From the NCBI RefSeq assembly GCF_003994475.1, contig NZ_RZNY01000001.1, positions 112,209-176,208 of the forward strand: a stretch of 64,000 bases of DNA. The letters are read 5' to 3'. The notes below the pieces were generated by a model, which saw only the letters and a program-made list of their open reading frames with translations, was not told where the DNA came from and did not search any database. Origin of the DNA: Paenibacillus anaericanus (lineage in GTDB: Bacteria; Bacillota; Bacilli; Paenibacillales; Paenibacillaceae). Positions 27,488 through 37,012 of this stretch are shown piece by piece (within the stretch, counting starts at the first letter, position 1; each line of letters opens with the position of its first letter). The position numbers and the translations under genes are program-made.

Positions 27488-28411
27488 TTATGTAACAGTG
27501 TCTAATGCTTCTTCAATAAACGAATGAACTTCATGGATATATCGATTTGGATCGACTCCGAAGGCGTTCCCATGAACAGCTTCCTCCACTAACAGGAGTC
27601 GTTTTGGCTCAGGCTTATGATTGTACAAGTCCTGACTCATGTGCGTGGGTACATAGTTATCCTCCGTACCATGAATGAATAACACGGGAAGCGTACTGTT
27701 CTCTACCGTCTTAAGAGGACTGACCTGCCCAAGCCGGAAGCCCGCTTTCCTCTTCGTATATCTGTCCACCATAGGCAGAAGGGGGAAGGCGGGTATTTTA
27801 TTTAATACAGTTAATTGGTGGCGTATGAGCTCGGTCAAATCGGAATAAGGGCAATCGGCGATCACAAATTTAACGTTGGGATGAGCGATACTGAGATATT
27901 CGAGTACGGTTCCCCCACCGAAGGATTGACCATGCAGACCGATCACACAATCATTCCCGTAGTTCTCCAGAATCCAAGTCACCCACACCTCTATGTCATA
28001 CTTCTCCTCATATCCATAGGTAGTGTATTTACCTTCGCTTTTTCCGTGCCTACGTTGGTCAATGAGCAGGATATTAAAGCCTTTCTGCTGAAACATATCG
28101 ATATATTGTGTGGACACGGCAAGTGAAACAGTATATCCATGAACAATGATCGCCCATCGTTGTAAATCTGGATGGGGCTCTAGGACATATCCGTGCAGCT
28201 TTAATCCATCTTTGGAAGTCGTCTGTACTTCACGTTTGTCCAGTGTATCGAACCGTTCCTGCGAAAAGACACCTGTTCTCTCTAAATATTCAAACATGCT
28301 TTCATTGGTTTGGAGTTTCATTTGTGTGACCTGGCGAAAGGTGAAGTGCATTAAACCGCTTGCGATCAACAACACCAACAGTAGTACAAGTATTATAACA
28401 CTGAAAACCAT
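27488..28411 (-). CDS. Membrane-anchored alpha/beta hydrolase
   Basis: A 307-residue protein with one N-terminal hydrophobic segment (about 3-22) and an alpha/beta-hydrolase domain. The oxyanion region is IVHGYTVS. The nucleophile Ser lies in GLHGQSFGGG, the acid in FIHGTEDNYVP, and the catalytic His in EAVHGNAFG. A similar layout is found in the YqkD/YfhR-type hydrolases. The start ATG 28411 is supported by AAGGAGG. The substrate is unknown; esterase or peptidase activity is possible. Confidence 0.82.
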   Translation of the reverse strand: MVFSVIILVLLLVLLIASGLMHFTFRQVTQMKLQTNESMFEYLERTGVFSQERFDTLDKREVQTTSKDGLKLHGYVLEPHPDLQRWAIIVHGYTVSLAVSTQYIDMFQQKGFNILLIDQRRHGKSEGKYTTYGYEEKYDIEVWVTWILENYGNDCVIGLHGQSFGGGTVLEYLSIAHPNVKFVIADCPYSDLTELIRHQLTVLNKIPAFPLLPMVDRYTKRKAGFRLGQVSPLKTVENSTLPVLFIHGTEDNYVPTHMSQDLYNHKPEPKRLLLVEEAVHGNAFGVDPNRYIHEVHSFIEEALDTVT

Positions 28412-28567
28412 GAGAGAATCCTCCTTATGACCTATCCAGACTGTGTTAGTAGTATAGTATCCCAAATTGGACCAAGAAAAACGTCTTCTCTTTGACTCTC
28501 CTAGTCCATTTGTGATTAGCTATGTGTAGAGGTAATTAGGGGATGACGTGCGGAAGGAGTGAGGTAA

Positions 28568-29137
28568 TTGTATAAATGTGAGGGAAATATCCCTGTGCTG
28601 GAGAGCGAGAGACTGCGGTTACGAGCGATGGAAAGAGCAGATGCTGAAATTTTGTTCCGTTATTGGAGCGATCCTGAGGTAGTCAAATATATGAATATTT
28701 CTCCATTTGCCTCTGTAGAGGATACGCTCGAAATGATTAACCTGCTTAATGGTTTATCCGAGAGCGATGACACTTTACGCTGGGGAATCGAACTGAAGGA
28801 AGAAGAAATTTTGATCGGTAGTTGTGGTTTTAATGTATGGGAATTGTCAGGATCCTATCGCGGTGAGATCGGATATGACTTAGGTAGAGAATATTGGGGC
28901 CACGGCTATATGTCGGAGGCGTTACATATGTTGTTGGCATACGGATTTGAGACGATGGGACTTAACCGGATTGAAGCGCTGGTGGACCCTGACAATGTGA
29001 GATCAAGGCAATTGCTTGGAGCATTTCACTTCCATGAGGAAGGTTTACTTAGAGAATATCAGAAAACGGATGCTGGATTTATCGACTTGTTAATGAATTC
29101 TCTTTTGAAACGAGAGTTCTATAGGGCGGGCATTTAG
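28568..29137 (+). CDS. GNAT acetyltransferase, RimJ/RimL-like
   Basis: A 189-residue acetyl-CoA-dependent N-acetyltransferase. Residues about 10-165 give the GNAT fold, with LESERLRLRAMERADAE at the start, GEIGYDLGREYWGHGYMSEA (acetyl-CoA loop) near 98-118, and LNRIEALVDPDNVRS downstream. This resembles enzymes modifying the N-termini of ribosomal or other proteins. It starts with TTG 28568 behind GGAAGGAGTGAGG. It is a single-gene unit, closed by a strong hairpin. Confidence 0.85.
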   Translation: MYKCEGNIPVLESERLRLRAMERADAEILFRYWSDPEVVKYMNISPFASVEDTLEMINLLNGLSESDDTLRWGIELKEEEILIGSCGFNVWELSGSYRGEIGYDLGREYWGHGYMSEALHMLLAYGFETMGLNRIEALVDPDNVRSRQLLGAFHFHEEGLLREYQKTDAGFIDLLMNSLLKREFYRAGI

Positions 29138-29162
29138 TATGATTTTAGAGGGATGAGATATG

Positions 29163-29203
29163 GGCAGCATATAACGGAGCGATGACTCCGTTATATGGCT
29201 GCC
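29163..29203 (+). terminator. Terminator after GNAT gene
   Basis: CATATAACGGAG and CTCCGTTATATG form a 12-bp core, extended outward with one bulge to GGCAG/CTGCC. T-rich sequence follows (29207-29217). Confidence 0.85.
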
Positions 29204-29287
29204 TGTCTTTATTTTTATAGGGGTATCAACTATAATTGTAGCTTGTGGTTAGGAAATATAAGTAAGAGGAAGAGAAGGGAAGGCATC

Positions 29288-30805
29288 ATGAAGAATATCC
29301 CGGTTAATAGAAATTTTATACTGATTGGATTATTGTTATCGACATTTTTGGCTGCGATCGAAGGTACAGTTATCGGCCCTGCCGGGCCAAGAATTGTTGG
29401 CGATTTAGGTGGATATGAGCTGTTGAGTTGGGTGTTTACCGCCTATCTATTGGCAATGGCCGTTGCGACACCGATTTTTGGGAAAATTAGTGATTTGTAC
29501 GGACGAAAACCGGTTTTTATCATCGGTTCAATATTGTTTCTAATTGGTTCCTTATTATCTGGACTCTCCCAGAGCATGGAACAACTTATCATTTTTCGTG
29601 CAATTCAGGGGATTGGTGCAGGTGGACTTATACCCGTTACATTCACGATTATTGGTGATATTTACAGTATGGAAGAGCGTGCCAAGGTACAGGGATGGAT
29701 TAGCTCTGTATGGGGGATTTCCTCATTAGTTGGACCGTTGCTTGGTGGATATGTGGTCGATTCGTTGAACTGGCGGTGGATCTTTGGCTTTAATGTTCCG
29801 TTTGGTCTCTTATCCTTATTTATGATTATAAAATATCTTCATGAAAATATAGAGAAGCGGAAAGTTAAAATTGATGTGAGTGGTGCGGTTACTTTCACAG
29901 TCGGGGTGACGGCATTATTGTTTGGTCTAGCGACAGGAGGTAGCCAGTTTGCCTGGACATCGCCTGCGATGCTCGGAATTATGACGTTAGCAGTCGTTTC
30001 GCTCATCTTGTTCTTCATCGTAGAGAAACGGGCTGAAGAACCACTTGTTCCATTACAATTGTTCAAGGTGCGTGATATTGCTTTCTCTAACTTGGCAAGT
30101 TTGCTTGCGAGTGCCTTGTTAATTGGACTTACAACTTATTTACCGCTGTGGGTTCAAGGTGTACTTGGCAAAAATGCTACAATGTCTGGGCTCGTCTTAG
30201 CACCGATGTCTGTTAGCTGGATGCTTGGTTCTATCTTAGGTAGTCGTTGGATTATTACTCGAGGATCACGATATACTTCGCTGATTGGGATGGTTATTAT
30301 TTCCCTTGGAGCCGTTGGTATGGCATTTATTACGGAAGGTACTCCTTTGTTCATTATGTTAATATTTAATGCTTTGTATGGATTAGGGTTTGGTTTCTCT
30401 TTCACGGTATTTACGGTAATTGCGCAATCATCCGTAGGCTATAGCTTACGTGGTGCATCAACTGCGCTTAATACATTCACTAAGTCGATAGGTCAAACGA
30501 TTGGCGTTACCGCGTTTGGTGTACTGATTAATTTACAGATCGCTGCTAAGACAGCCAATGGCACGGCTTCCAGTGCCACAGTGTCACAAGACGATATCAA
30601 CAAATTACTCTCACCAGAGAAGGTTCATTTACTGCCGCCGGATCTGTGGAGTGACTTGAAACATGTACTACAAGGAAGTCTTCACACGTTGTTTATTGTT
30701 ATGGCTGTGTTGGCCTTGTTAGGTGTTATTAGTGTATTTGGTTTACGGAATCGGGCACCAAGAGCTGAAGGTAACGAGGAAACAATCGAGCCCGCAAAGA
30801 GTTAA
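29288..30805 (+). CDS. MFS multidrug exporter, DHA2 (14-TMS) type
   Basis: A 505-residue major facilitator with about 14 hydrophobic segments. Motif A is GKISDLYGRKPVF near residue 65, motif C-like residues follow, and the helix-1 acidic signature LAAIEGTVIGPAGPRIV near residue 20 is typical of the EmrB/QacA subfamily. ATG 29288 follows GGGAAGG. No dedicated regulator is adjacent on the 5' side; a MarR-type gene lies 0.5 kb downstream in the opposite direction. The substrate is unknown, drug/proton antiport being the family norm. Confidence 0.9.
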   Translation: MKNIPVNRNFILIGLLLSTFLAAIEGTVIGPAGPRIVGDLGGYELLSWVFTAYLLAMAVATPIFGKISDLYGRKPVFIIGSILFLIGSLLSGLSQSMEQLIIFRAIQGIGAGGLIPVTFTIIGDIYSMEERAKVQGWISSVWGISSLVGPLLGGYVVDSLNWRWIFGFNVPFGLLSLFMIIKYLHENIEKRKVKIDVSGAVTFTVGVTALLFGLATGGSQFAWTSPAMLGIMTLAVVSLILFFIVEKRAEEPLVPLQLFKVRDIAFSNLASLLASALLIGLTTYLPLWVQGVLGKNATMSGLVLAPMSVSWMLGSILGSRWIITRGSRYTSLIGMVIISLGAVGMAFITEGTPLFIMLIFNALYGLGFGFSFTVFTVIAQSSVGYSLRGASTALNTFTKSIGQTIGVTAFGVLINLQIAAKTANGTASSATVSQDDINKLLSPEKVHLLPPDLWSDLKHVLQGSLHTLFIVMAVLALLGVISVFGLRNRAPRAEGNEETIEPAKS

Positions 30806-30877
30806 TAACCTCTTATGAAGGTGTTGTATAAAAAAGCGCCATTCTTCGCACCTTAACGGGGAAGGGGAGGTGTTACC

Positions 30878-31222
30878 ATGAACGAGGAAATGAATCTGGA
30901 TCAAACCATGCTGGTGAATGCGTGGCAACAACAGCTTCCAGAATATCTAAACCCAGGTGATTCAGCACAAGTGCTGGCGGACCAAGCGGATCCTCATGGC
31001 GTTCGGCTGCATATTGAAGCGGCAGGACATCAATTATATTCTTTTGACTTTCAATGCTCCTATGTGGACCCTCGTGAAGTTCGGGTAGATCTGGTCGATG
31101 TGGAGCTTGCAGGCCAAACTGTGGATGAAAATACAGAAGTGATTCAAGAGCTGACGAAGGATTACGTCCGTCATATCCATGAATGCGCACAGGCTCTTCA
31201 CAAGATCACAAAACCATCTTAG
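30878..31222 (+). CDS. Conserved hypothetical protein, small acidic
   Basis: A 114-residue acidic soluble protein without signal peptide or helix of membrane type. The first half is Q/D-rich; the second half contains VDPREVRVDLVDVELAGQTV and a C-terminal amphipathic helix (ELTKDYVRHIHECAQALHKI). No recognised domain. GGGGAAGGGGAGG precedes ATG. It lies 72 bp after the MFS exporter in the same direction and ends before a bidirectional terminator. I recognise no function. Confidence 0.65.
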   Translation: MNEEMNLDQTMLVNAWQQQLPEYLNPGDSAQVLADQADPHGVRLHIEAAGHQLYSFDFQCSYVDPREVRVDLVDVELAGQTVDENTEVIQELTKDYVRHIHECAQALHKITKPS

Positions 31223-31281
31223 AGAGCGAGGACTATTAGTCCTTCGATTTGATTCGTAGTTGCTCTAACAGAACAATATAC

Positions 31282-31326
31282 AAAAATGACGTATAAACTG
31301 ATTATCAGTTTTATACGTCATTTTTG
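31282..31326. terminator. Bidirectional terminator
   Basis: AAAAATGACGTATAA (from 31282) and TTATACGTCATTTTT (ending 31325) form a long perfect stem with A/T runs on both sides. It terminates the + strand gene at 30878-31222 and the - strand marR gene. Confidence 0.9.
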
Positions 31327-31334
31327 TTGTCTAT

Positions 31335-31808
31335 TTATTTACGGGAGAGTGGTGCAAGTTTCTCAGCTTCTCGTCCCATCTTCTTAAGTAGATCGATCAT
31401 AAGTTGCTTTTCAGATTCGTTCAAGCCACTAAGGGCATGATCGATACGCTCTGAAAACTCAGGGTACAATTGATCCATTAATTCCTGACCTTTTGCCGTC
31501 AATTCTGCATAAATGACTCGGCGATCGCGTGAACATGGTTGACGGTGTAGTAAGCCTGCTGTCTCCAGTTTATCAATCACATAGGTAACATTACCACTCT
31601 GCAGTAGCAGCTTGGCGCCGATTTGTTGTATCGGTTGAGCCCCTTTGTAATAGAGAACCTCCATTACTGCAAAGGCCGTAGGATTGAATCCTTGGATTTT
31701 GCTTCCTGTCACAGCATGTTCGTTGACACTTTTAAAAGATTTAGCAAATACACGGTATAAATGCAACGATAAATCAGTTCCGCGCTCCTCGGTTTTCAAC
31801 ATTCTCAT
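31335..31808 (-). CDS. MarR-family transcriptional regulator
   Basis: A 157-residue winged-helix dimeric regulator. Core helices (GAQPIQQIGAKLLLQSGNVTYVIDKLETAGLLHR) cover about 55-90, and the wing (CSRDRRVIYAELTAKG) about 90-110. The C-terminal helix is for dimerisation. A redox-type Cys occurs at the wing start (CSRDRR, about residue 92). The ATG at 31808 or the in-frame ATG 31802 are both possible. It is divergent from the MFS gene at 32253 across a 440-bp A/T-rich spacer with repeats, so it likely controls that exporter and itself. Confidence 0.87.
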   Translation of the reverse strand: MRMLKTEERGTDLSLHLYRVFAKSFKSVNEHAVTGSKIQGFNPTAFAVMEVLYYKGAQPIQQIGAKLLLQSGNVTYVIDKLETAGLLHRQPCSRDRRVIYAELTAKGQELMDQLYPEFSERIDHALSGLNESEKQLMIDLLKKMGREAEKLAPLSRK

Positions 31809-32252
31809 CCCGCCTTATTTTATATTTTCTAAATGAATGAAGTAGAAATGGCTTCTCCGTCCTTGATATGGGCGGTCCCCGTTTCTGTGAGAAATATAAG
31901 CAAAGTAAGAGTTGAAACTTATATTACTTATATTTTTAAATAGTTTGATTCATTGATATCTTAGAGCAGAATAAAAATTAAGAAAATATTATTTATCACA
32001 ATTTGGGCTTTTTAATATTTAAAACTTAAGATAAAACAATAAAGTTCACACAATGTCCAAAAATTCCCATGAAATTCAATTCCCTCTGATAAATCTAATT
32101 ATTCTTTTCCCTTCCTCCCCGAGTCTTAGTTGAAAATCAGCCGAGAGCAGGTCTAGGATTCACCCTTGAGCACGATGGAATAATGTTCCAACTTAATTAA
32201 GATTAATTACAGAGGATTTCATGAAGAGAATTTAATTATGGGAGTTGTTATT
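31809..32252. other. A/T-rich divergent spacer between marR and MFS exporter
   Basis: There is no convincing protein gene in 444 bp. It holds an inverted repeat, AAATATAAG (31892-31900) with CTTATATTT (31927-31935), and a tandem ACTTATATT duplication (31917-31934). Both could be a MarR operator or flank promoters in both directions. CTTAATTAAG at 32192-32201 is a 10-bp palindrome. A 4-codon ORF (32221-32235) with AGAGGA upstream sits just ahead of the exporter start. Confidence 0.4.
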
Positions 32253-33548
32253 ATGAAGGAAAGAACACCATCCGGTGGAGGATTATTGCAAAACCGTGCT
32301 TATCTAGCTTTGATCAGCTCACAGCTTGTTTCCAATCTCGGTGATTGGCTACAAATGCTGGCCTTGATTACGATGATCGGACTGAAGTGGCAGGCTACAT
32401 CTTGGCAAATCACGATAGCAATGCTCTGTATTCTTATACCAATGCTATTAGGTGGATCACTGGCGGGCATGCTAGCGGATAGGATGGAGCGCAAGAAACT
32501 TATGATTATTTCGGACGTAGCACGTGCTGCAATAGTACTAGGATTGGTATTTGTTACTCAATTATGGCAGGTCTATCTACTTCTGATTGCTAAGGGCATC
32601 TTCGATGTGATGTTCTCACCGGCAAAAAATGGAAAGCTTAAAGAAATCGTAGCTCCGGAGCATATGGAGACGGCTGTATCCTACAGTGCGATTATCGAGC
32701 AAGGTAGCAAAATTATCGGCCCAGCACTTGGAGGGCTGTTAACGGTAGCCTTCGGAGTTTCTATCTGCTTTATTATCGATTCGGTTTCTTTTCTATTATC
32801 TGCCATCATCTTAATAGGTGTCCCTAGTAAGCGGAACATCATTCGAGCGAACGCAGTGGATGGTCTCTTAGAAAAGAAAAAGAAATTTAAATTTTGGAAT
32901 GAGCTTGCTGCTGGAATCAAAATCATTTCTGGAATTCCGTTAATTGCATTTGGAACTTTGACATTAACCATGGTACTGCTAGTCCTGCAGATAGCAGATT
33001 CACAAGCGATTGTGTTATTCAGGGAAATCCCTGGGATACCTCAAAGCCTCTTCGGCTGGTGTATTACACTTAGTGGAGTGGGGACTTTAGCTGCTGTCGG
33101 AGTTTCTAAGTTACTGCGAAACTGGTCACCACTAAGCAAGATTGGTACTGGGGGTGCACTTCTGGGCGCTGCCTTTGCATTATCAGGCTTCCTTGTCATA
33201 TTTGGTCTATTTAACTCTATAGGATATGCGTCAATGGCGGTTATCTTTTTTGTGGCAGGGCTGGGAGCAGGTTTAGTGTTTATTCCATTTCAAGTCATGT
33301 TACAGAAGCGCACCCCTGAGTCTTTGACGGGTCGTGTCTTTGGCACTGTTACAAGCCTAACTTCAACCGCGGCCGTACTAGGACCTATCTGTGGAGGTTT
33401 CTTGGTTACTACTTTTGGGCCTGCGCCAGCATTTATGTTGTCAGGATGTCTAATGATTGTCATTGGACTAGTGTTACTATTGTTCAAGTCAGCAATTCTA
33501 AAACGTGATCGCGAGGTTACGGAAAGTTTACTTGAAGCGGCTTCCTAG
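32253..33548 (+). CDS. MFS exporter, MefA/EntS-like
   Basis: A 431-residue major facilitator with about 12 hydrophobic helices. The early motif SSQLVSNLGDWLQMLALI and GMLADRMERKKLMIISDVARAA (motif A region) match the MFS_3/MefA-EntS group that exports macrolides or siderophores. ATG 32253 is preferred because GGGAG lies 8 nt upstream; the longer frame starts at 32238. A 4-codon ORF lies 17 nt before. It is probably controlled by the divergent MarR gene. The substrate is unknown. Confidence 0.85.
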   Translation: MKERTPSGGGLLQNRAYLALISSQLVSNLGDWLQMLALITMIGLKWQATSWQITIAMLCILIPMLLGGSLAGMLADRMERKKLMIISDVARAAIVLGLVFVTQLWQVYLLLIAKGIFDVMFSPAKNGKLKEIVAPEHMETAVSYSAIIEQGSKIIGPALGGLLTVAFGVSICFIIDSVSFLLSAIILIGVPSKRNIIRANAVDGLLEKKKKFKFWNELAAGIKIISGIPLIAFGTLTLTMVLLVLQIADSQAIVLFREIPGIPQSLFGWCITLSGVGTLAAVGVSKLLRNWSPLSKIGTGGALLGAAFALSGFLVIFGLFNSIGYASMAVIFFVAGLGAGLVFIPFQVMLQKRTPESLTGRVFGTVTSLTSTAAVLGPICGGFLVTTFGPAPAFMLSGCLMIVIGLVLLLFKSAILKRDREVTESLLEAAS

Positions 33549-33606
33549 TGTAATGTGGTAAAATAAAACAATACTTTTAATAGATAAGTGAAGTAGGTGC
33601 AATGGT

Positions 33607-34314
33607 ATGGACAGTAACGTACTACTGGAAGTAGCGATCCAAGAGGCGGGTTATGAACCAGGTATAGCCAAGTTACACAATATCAATATTTCTGTGAAGC
33701 GTGGGAAGTTGACGGGACTACTAGGTCCCAATGGGGCAGGGAAAAGCACGGCATTGAAGGGTATACTTGGACTTCTTCCTTTTGCAAAAATGACAGTGGA
33801 TTATGGTGGCGCATCTGATAAATATGCTTATGTACCGGAGCATCCAGTATTTTATGAAACATTAACTTTGTGGGAGCATCTCAGCTTGGCTGCTGCTGTC
33901 TATGATATGGATGAGAATGAATTCGAAGAGTTAGGAAGAGCGTTACTAGAGAAGTTTCGGATGACTGAGGTGAGAGATCACTTGCCTGAGAGTTTCTCAA
34001 AAGGAATGCGACAAAAAATGATGCTGATGCTCGGTTTTCTCGTCAAACCGGATGTTTATATCGTCGATGAACCCTTTATTGGGCTGGATCCTCGGGCGAC
34101 AAAGGACTTCCTTGAACTGCTGGAAGAGGAGCGAGGGCGTGGTGCGGGCGTCCTTATGTCAACGCATGTGCTCGATACGGCAGAGAAAATTTGCGATGAT
34201 TTTATCCTGATTTCAGCTGGTAAAGTGGTTGCGAGCGGGACAATAGATGACATCCGTGAGGTTGCTTCTCTACCTGAAGGGTCACTTTTCGATTGCTTTG
34301 ACGTGCTAACCTGA
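33607..34314 (+). CDS. ecsA: ABC transporter ATPase, EcsA-like
   Basis: A 235-residue ATPase. Walker A is GPNGAGKST at about residue 40, the signature SFSKGMRQK near 134, and Walker B is YIVDEPFIGLDP with the H-loop STHVLDT. Order, length and the adjacent large EcsB-like permease match EcsA. In B. subtilis, the EcsAB complex affects protein secretion, proteolysis of membrane proteins and competence. The start ATG is preceded by a weak site (AAGTAGGTG). It is 29 bp upstream of the permease gene. Confidence 0.82.
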   Translation: MDSNVLLEVAIQEAGYEPGIAKLHNINISVKRGKLTGLLGPNGAGKSTALKGILGLLPFAKMTVDYGGASDKYAYVPEHPVFYETLTLWEHLSLAAAVYDMDENEFEELGRALLEKFRMTEVRDHLPESFSKGMRQKMMLMLGFLVKPDVYIVDEPFIGLDPRATKDFLELLEEERGRGAGVLMSTHVLDTAEKICDDFILISAGKVVASGTIDDIREVASLPEGSLFDCFDVLT

Positions 34315-34343
34315 TCCTAATTGTATCGAAGGAGAGAAAGTCT

Positions 34344-35585
34344 GTGACCAAGCCCCAATTGACAACCATTCATAAGTTATTTATGAGAAGAGGGTGCGAC
34401 TTTGTCCGCAAACAATACCGTGCGCTGAATACTGTAGTAGATTGGATCGTGATGCTATATATCGGTGTACCCGGCATATTATTGTTCGCACGGATTTACT
34501 ATAGCTTGTGGCATGAGGACCTTCCCACTTGGCTAGTCCAAATGCCTTATTCTACAGTTCCATCAGTGATGATGGGACTCATCTTACTTGGAGGCGGATT
34601 GACTCTGTTTCTCGAGGCAGCCGATGTATTATTCTTGAGACAGCAACAGAGATGGATTAAAGGTCTGATGTTACGCGGTGTTCTGGTTTCGATTATGAGT
34701 CAAGTGCTATTACTTGGAGCGGGTGTGGCCGTTTTGCTGCCACTGTTGCAACGTATTTATGAAATGAATAGTACGGCAGTTATATCTCTATATCTCGTTA
34801 CACTAGGTGCTAAATGTATACATATGTTTCTAGAAAATTTGATCAACATCATGTTGAAAGGGTGGAAACGCTGGGCACTACTATCTTTGGTAACTAGTAT
34901 TTTAGCTGCAGGATATATAGCCTGGACCGTCAATGGGACAGGATATCTCGGAGTAGTTCTGTTATTCTGCGTTGTTATTACCATTCCACTCGGATGGTAT
35001 AGATTTAACAAGAAGTGGTGTTTCGAGGCAGAGGTTCGTGAGGATGAGCGGCAGAAGACGAAATTGACCAGCTTACTGCTCTTAGGTGCTGTTGATCGTC
35101 CTTCCGCTGTACGCTCACGTCCAATATTGTTTCAACATTCGAATGCACTGTTACCCTCGCGTAGTCCTGAGACCAGAGTGGCTGAGTTAGTTGTTAAATC
35201 GATTTTACGCAGTAAAAATGCGCTAGGCTATCTTCTGTTCACGTTGCTAGGCTTTATTGGGGTTCAATTACCACCAGCCCCAATCAACATCGTCGTATAC
35301 ATTCTCCTGTTATTTCTATTGCTTCACTGGATGAACAGTTATCGACGCTACTTTTTTTCGCGGGAACTGATGAGAATTCTCCCTCTTAGCTCCGATATGG
35401 AGTTTCGTTCCGCCATTCCAACGCTACGAATTATGTTATTTCCGGCCATTCTGTGCCTGAGCGCGGGACTTGGGCTCTCTTTACTCAGTGGATGGGGTCT
35501 CCTGTTATCCATTCCTTGTGCGGTGCTCGTAACTTGGTGGCTAGGAGCTGCTCCATGGAAGGTTTCTTCGAGAAGGAAGATTTGA
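34344..35585 (+). CDS. ecsB: ABC transporter permease, EcsB-like
   Basis: A 413-residue membrane protein with about ten hydrophobic segments spread along its whole length and a hydrophilic loop near residues 215-275. FMRRGCDFVRKQYRALNTVVDW at the N-terminus is a typical EcsB-like amphipathic beginning. It starts with GTG 34344 behind GAAGGAGAG. It pairs with the EcsA-like ATPase. It ends 12 bp before the stop of a convergent flavoprotein, with no terminator visible in between. Confidence 0.82.
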   Translation: MTKPQLTTIHKLFMRRGCDFVRKQYRALNTVVDWIVMLYIGVPGILLFARIYYSLWHEDLPTWLVQMPYSTVPSVMMGLILLGGGLTLFLEAADVLFLRQQQRWIKGLMLRGVLVSIMSQVLLLGAGVAVLLPLLQRIYEMNSTAVISLYLVTLGAKCIHMFLENLINIMLKGWKRWALLSLVTSILAAGYIAWTVNGTGYLGVVLLFCVVITIPLGWYRFNKKWCFEAEVREDERQKTKLTSLLLLGAVDRPSAVRSRPILFQHSNALLPSRSPETRVAELVVKSILRSKNALGYLLFTLLGFIGVQLPPAPINIVVYILLLFLLLHWMNSYRRYFFSRELMRILPLSSDMEFRSAIPTLRIMLFPAILCLSAGLGLSLLSGWGLLLSIPCAVLVTWWLGAAPWKVSSRRKI

Positions 35586-35597
35586 GAGTAAGTTCGT

Positions 35598-36854
35598 TCA
35601 GTCTTTTCCCGCGGCATGTTTTCCGGCGGTATACCCAGTTGAAAAGGCAGCCGTAATATTGTATCCGCCTGTGTAACCGTGAATATCAAGAATTTCACCA
35701 CAAAAGTATAATCCATTAATCTTTTTGGACTCCATAGTTGTAGGATCTACTTCTTTTAAATTTATCCCACCACCTGTAACGAAGGCTTCTCTTAATGAAA
35801 GTGTTCCATAGGCTCTTATAGGAAATGTTTTTATAAGTTTCGCAAGGGCCATCCAAGACTGTTTAGGAATATTGTCATGAGTCAAATCCTCGCTTAATTG
35901 GGCATTTTGTAATAGAAGGGGGATTAACCTTTCAGGCAGGTACCCTTTTAATACATTTTTGATGCTCTTCTTGGGTTCTGCTTTTGTTAATTTTAAGGTT
36001 TCAGAAAAGATTTCATCGACACTTTTGTCTGGTGAGAGATCTATGGTAAGCAGGATATTTCCGACATCATATTTCTTCAGGGCTTTGACAACAAACTGAC
36101 TACATCTTAGGGCTGTTGGTCCTGATATTCCGAAATGAGTAAATAGTAGATCACCATGATGCTCAATGATCTTTTTACCTTTTGGGTTCCATACTGAGAG
36201 TCCAATGTTTCTAAGAGACAAACCCTGTAGTTCTTTAGATTGAATGAAAGGTTCGTTTGAAGTAATAGGGACCTCAGTCGGAAATAGTTCTGTAATTGTA
36301 TGTCCTGCATTCTCTGCCCAAATATACCCATCTCCTGTAGAGCCCGTATGAGGGACAGACTTTCCTCCCGAAGCTATAATAACTTTTCTTCCATAAATGA
36401 TCTCATTAGTTTTGAGACGTATTCCTACAACCGTGCCATTAGCGTAGAGTACATCTTCAACGGGAGAATTGACTCGAATAGATACTCCTTGTTTCCGCAC
36501 CTGATTGACTAGGGCATCAACAACAGACTTAGCCTTGTCTGTCACAGGGAACATTCGCCCATTATCTTCCTCCTTGAGCTTAATTCCTAAATTTTCGAAG
36601 AAGGCTATGATATCTTTATTATTGAATTTAGAGAAAGTACTATATAGAAAGCGTCCATTGCCCGGTATATTCTTGATGAGGTCTTCGATTTCTTTATTAT
36701 TGGTAACGTTACATCGTCCACCACCAGATATTCCAAGTTTTCGTCCTAGTTTATCCCCTTTATCTACAAGGAGGACCTTCTCGCCATTTTCACTAGCTGC
36801 GACGCTTGCCATAAGGCCTGCTGAACCCCCGCCAACTACAATTACATCGTACAT
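35598..36854 (-). CDS. HI0933/BaiN-family FAD-dependent flavoprotein
   Basis: A 418-residue cytosolic flavoprotein. The N-terminal Rossmann motif is VVGGGSAGL (about 6-14), followed by [16 protein letters not shown], the hallmark of the HI0933 family, near 37-52. The insert with PNKGK-like region and the FAD-closing motif [19 protein letters not shown] lie near the C-terminus. BaiN homologues reduce bile acids, but for most members the substrate is unknown. An A/T-rich region precedes the start (ATG 36854, AAGGAG). Confidence 0.88.
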   Translation of the reverse strand: MYDVIVVGGGSAGLMASVAASENGEKVLLVDKGDKLGRKLGISGGGRCNVTNNKEIEDLIKNIPGNGRFLYSTFSKFNNKDIIAFFENLGIKLKEEDNGRMFPVTDKAKSVVDALVNQVRKQGVSIRVNSPVEDVLYANGTVVGIRLKTNEIIYGRKVIIASGGKSVPHTGSTGDGYIWAENAGHTITELFPTEVPITSNEPFIQSKELQGLSLRNIGLSVWNPKGKKIIEHHGDLLFTHFGISGPTALRCSQFVVKALKKYDVGNILLTIDLSPDKSVDEIFSETLKLTKAEPKKSIKNVLKGYLPERLIPLLLQNAQLSEDLTHDNIPKQSWMALAKLIKTFPIRAYGTLSLREAFVTGGGINLKEVDPTTMESKKINGLYFCGEILDIHGYTGGYNITAAFSTGYTAGKHAAGKD

Positions 36855-37012
36855 ATTTATCTCCTTTTTGATCTAGATCTATTTGTATTTATTTGATTTT
36901 TTTTGTGGAATACATGTCACTCTTTAGTCTTAAATAAGAATTATTGTAAAAAACTGTCGGCTATGTTTTAATCGAGACATGAATGTTATTCTTCCACCTG
37001 AGGAGGGAAAAA

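Noticed and set aside
32221..32235. 4-codon ORF (MKRI) with AGAGGA before the MefA-like exporter, as a possible second attenuator
   Set aside because: No complementary segments or terminator hairpin were found between it and the exporter start, so chance is likelier.
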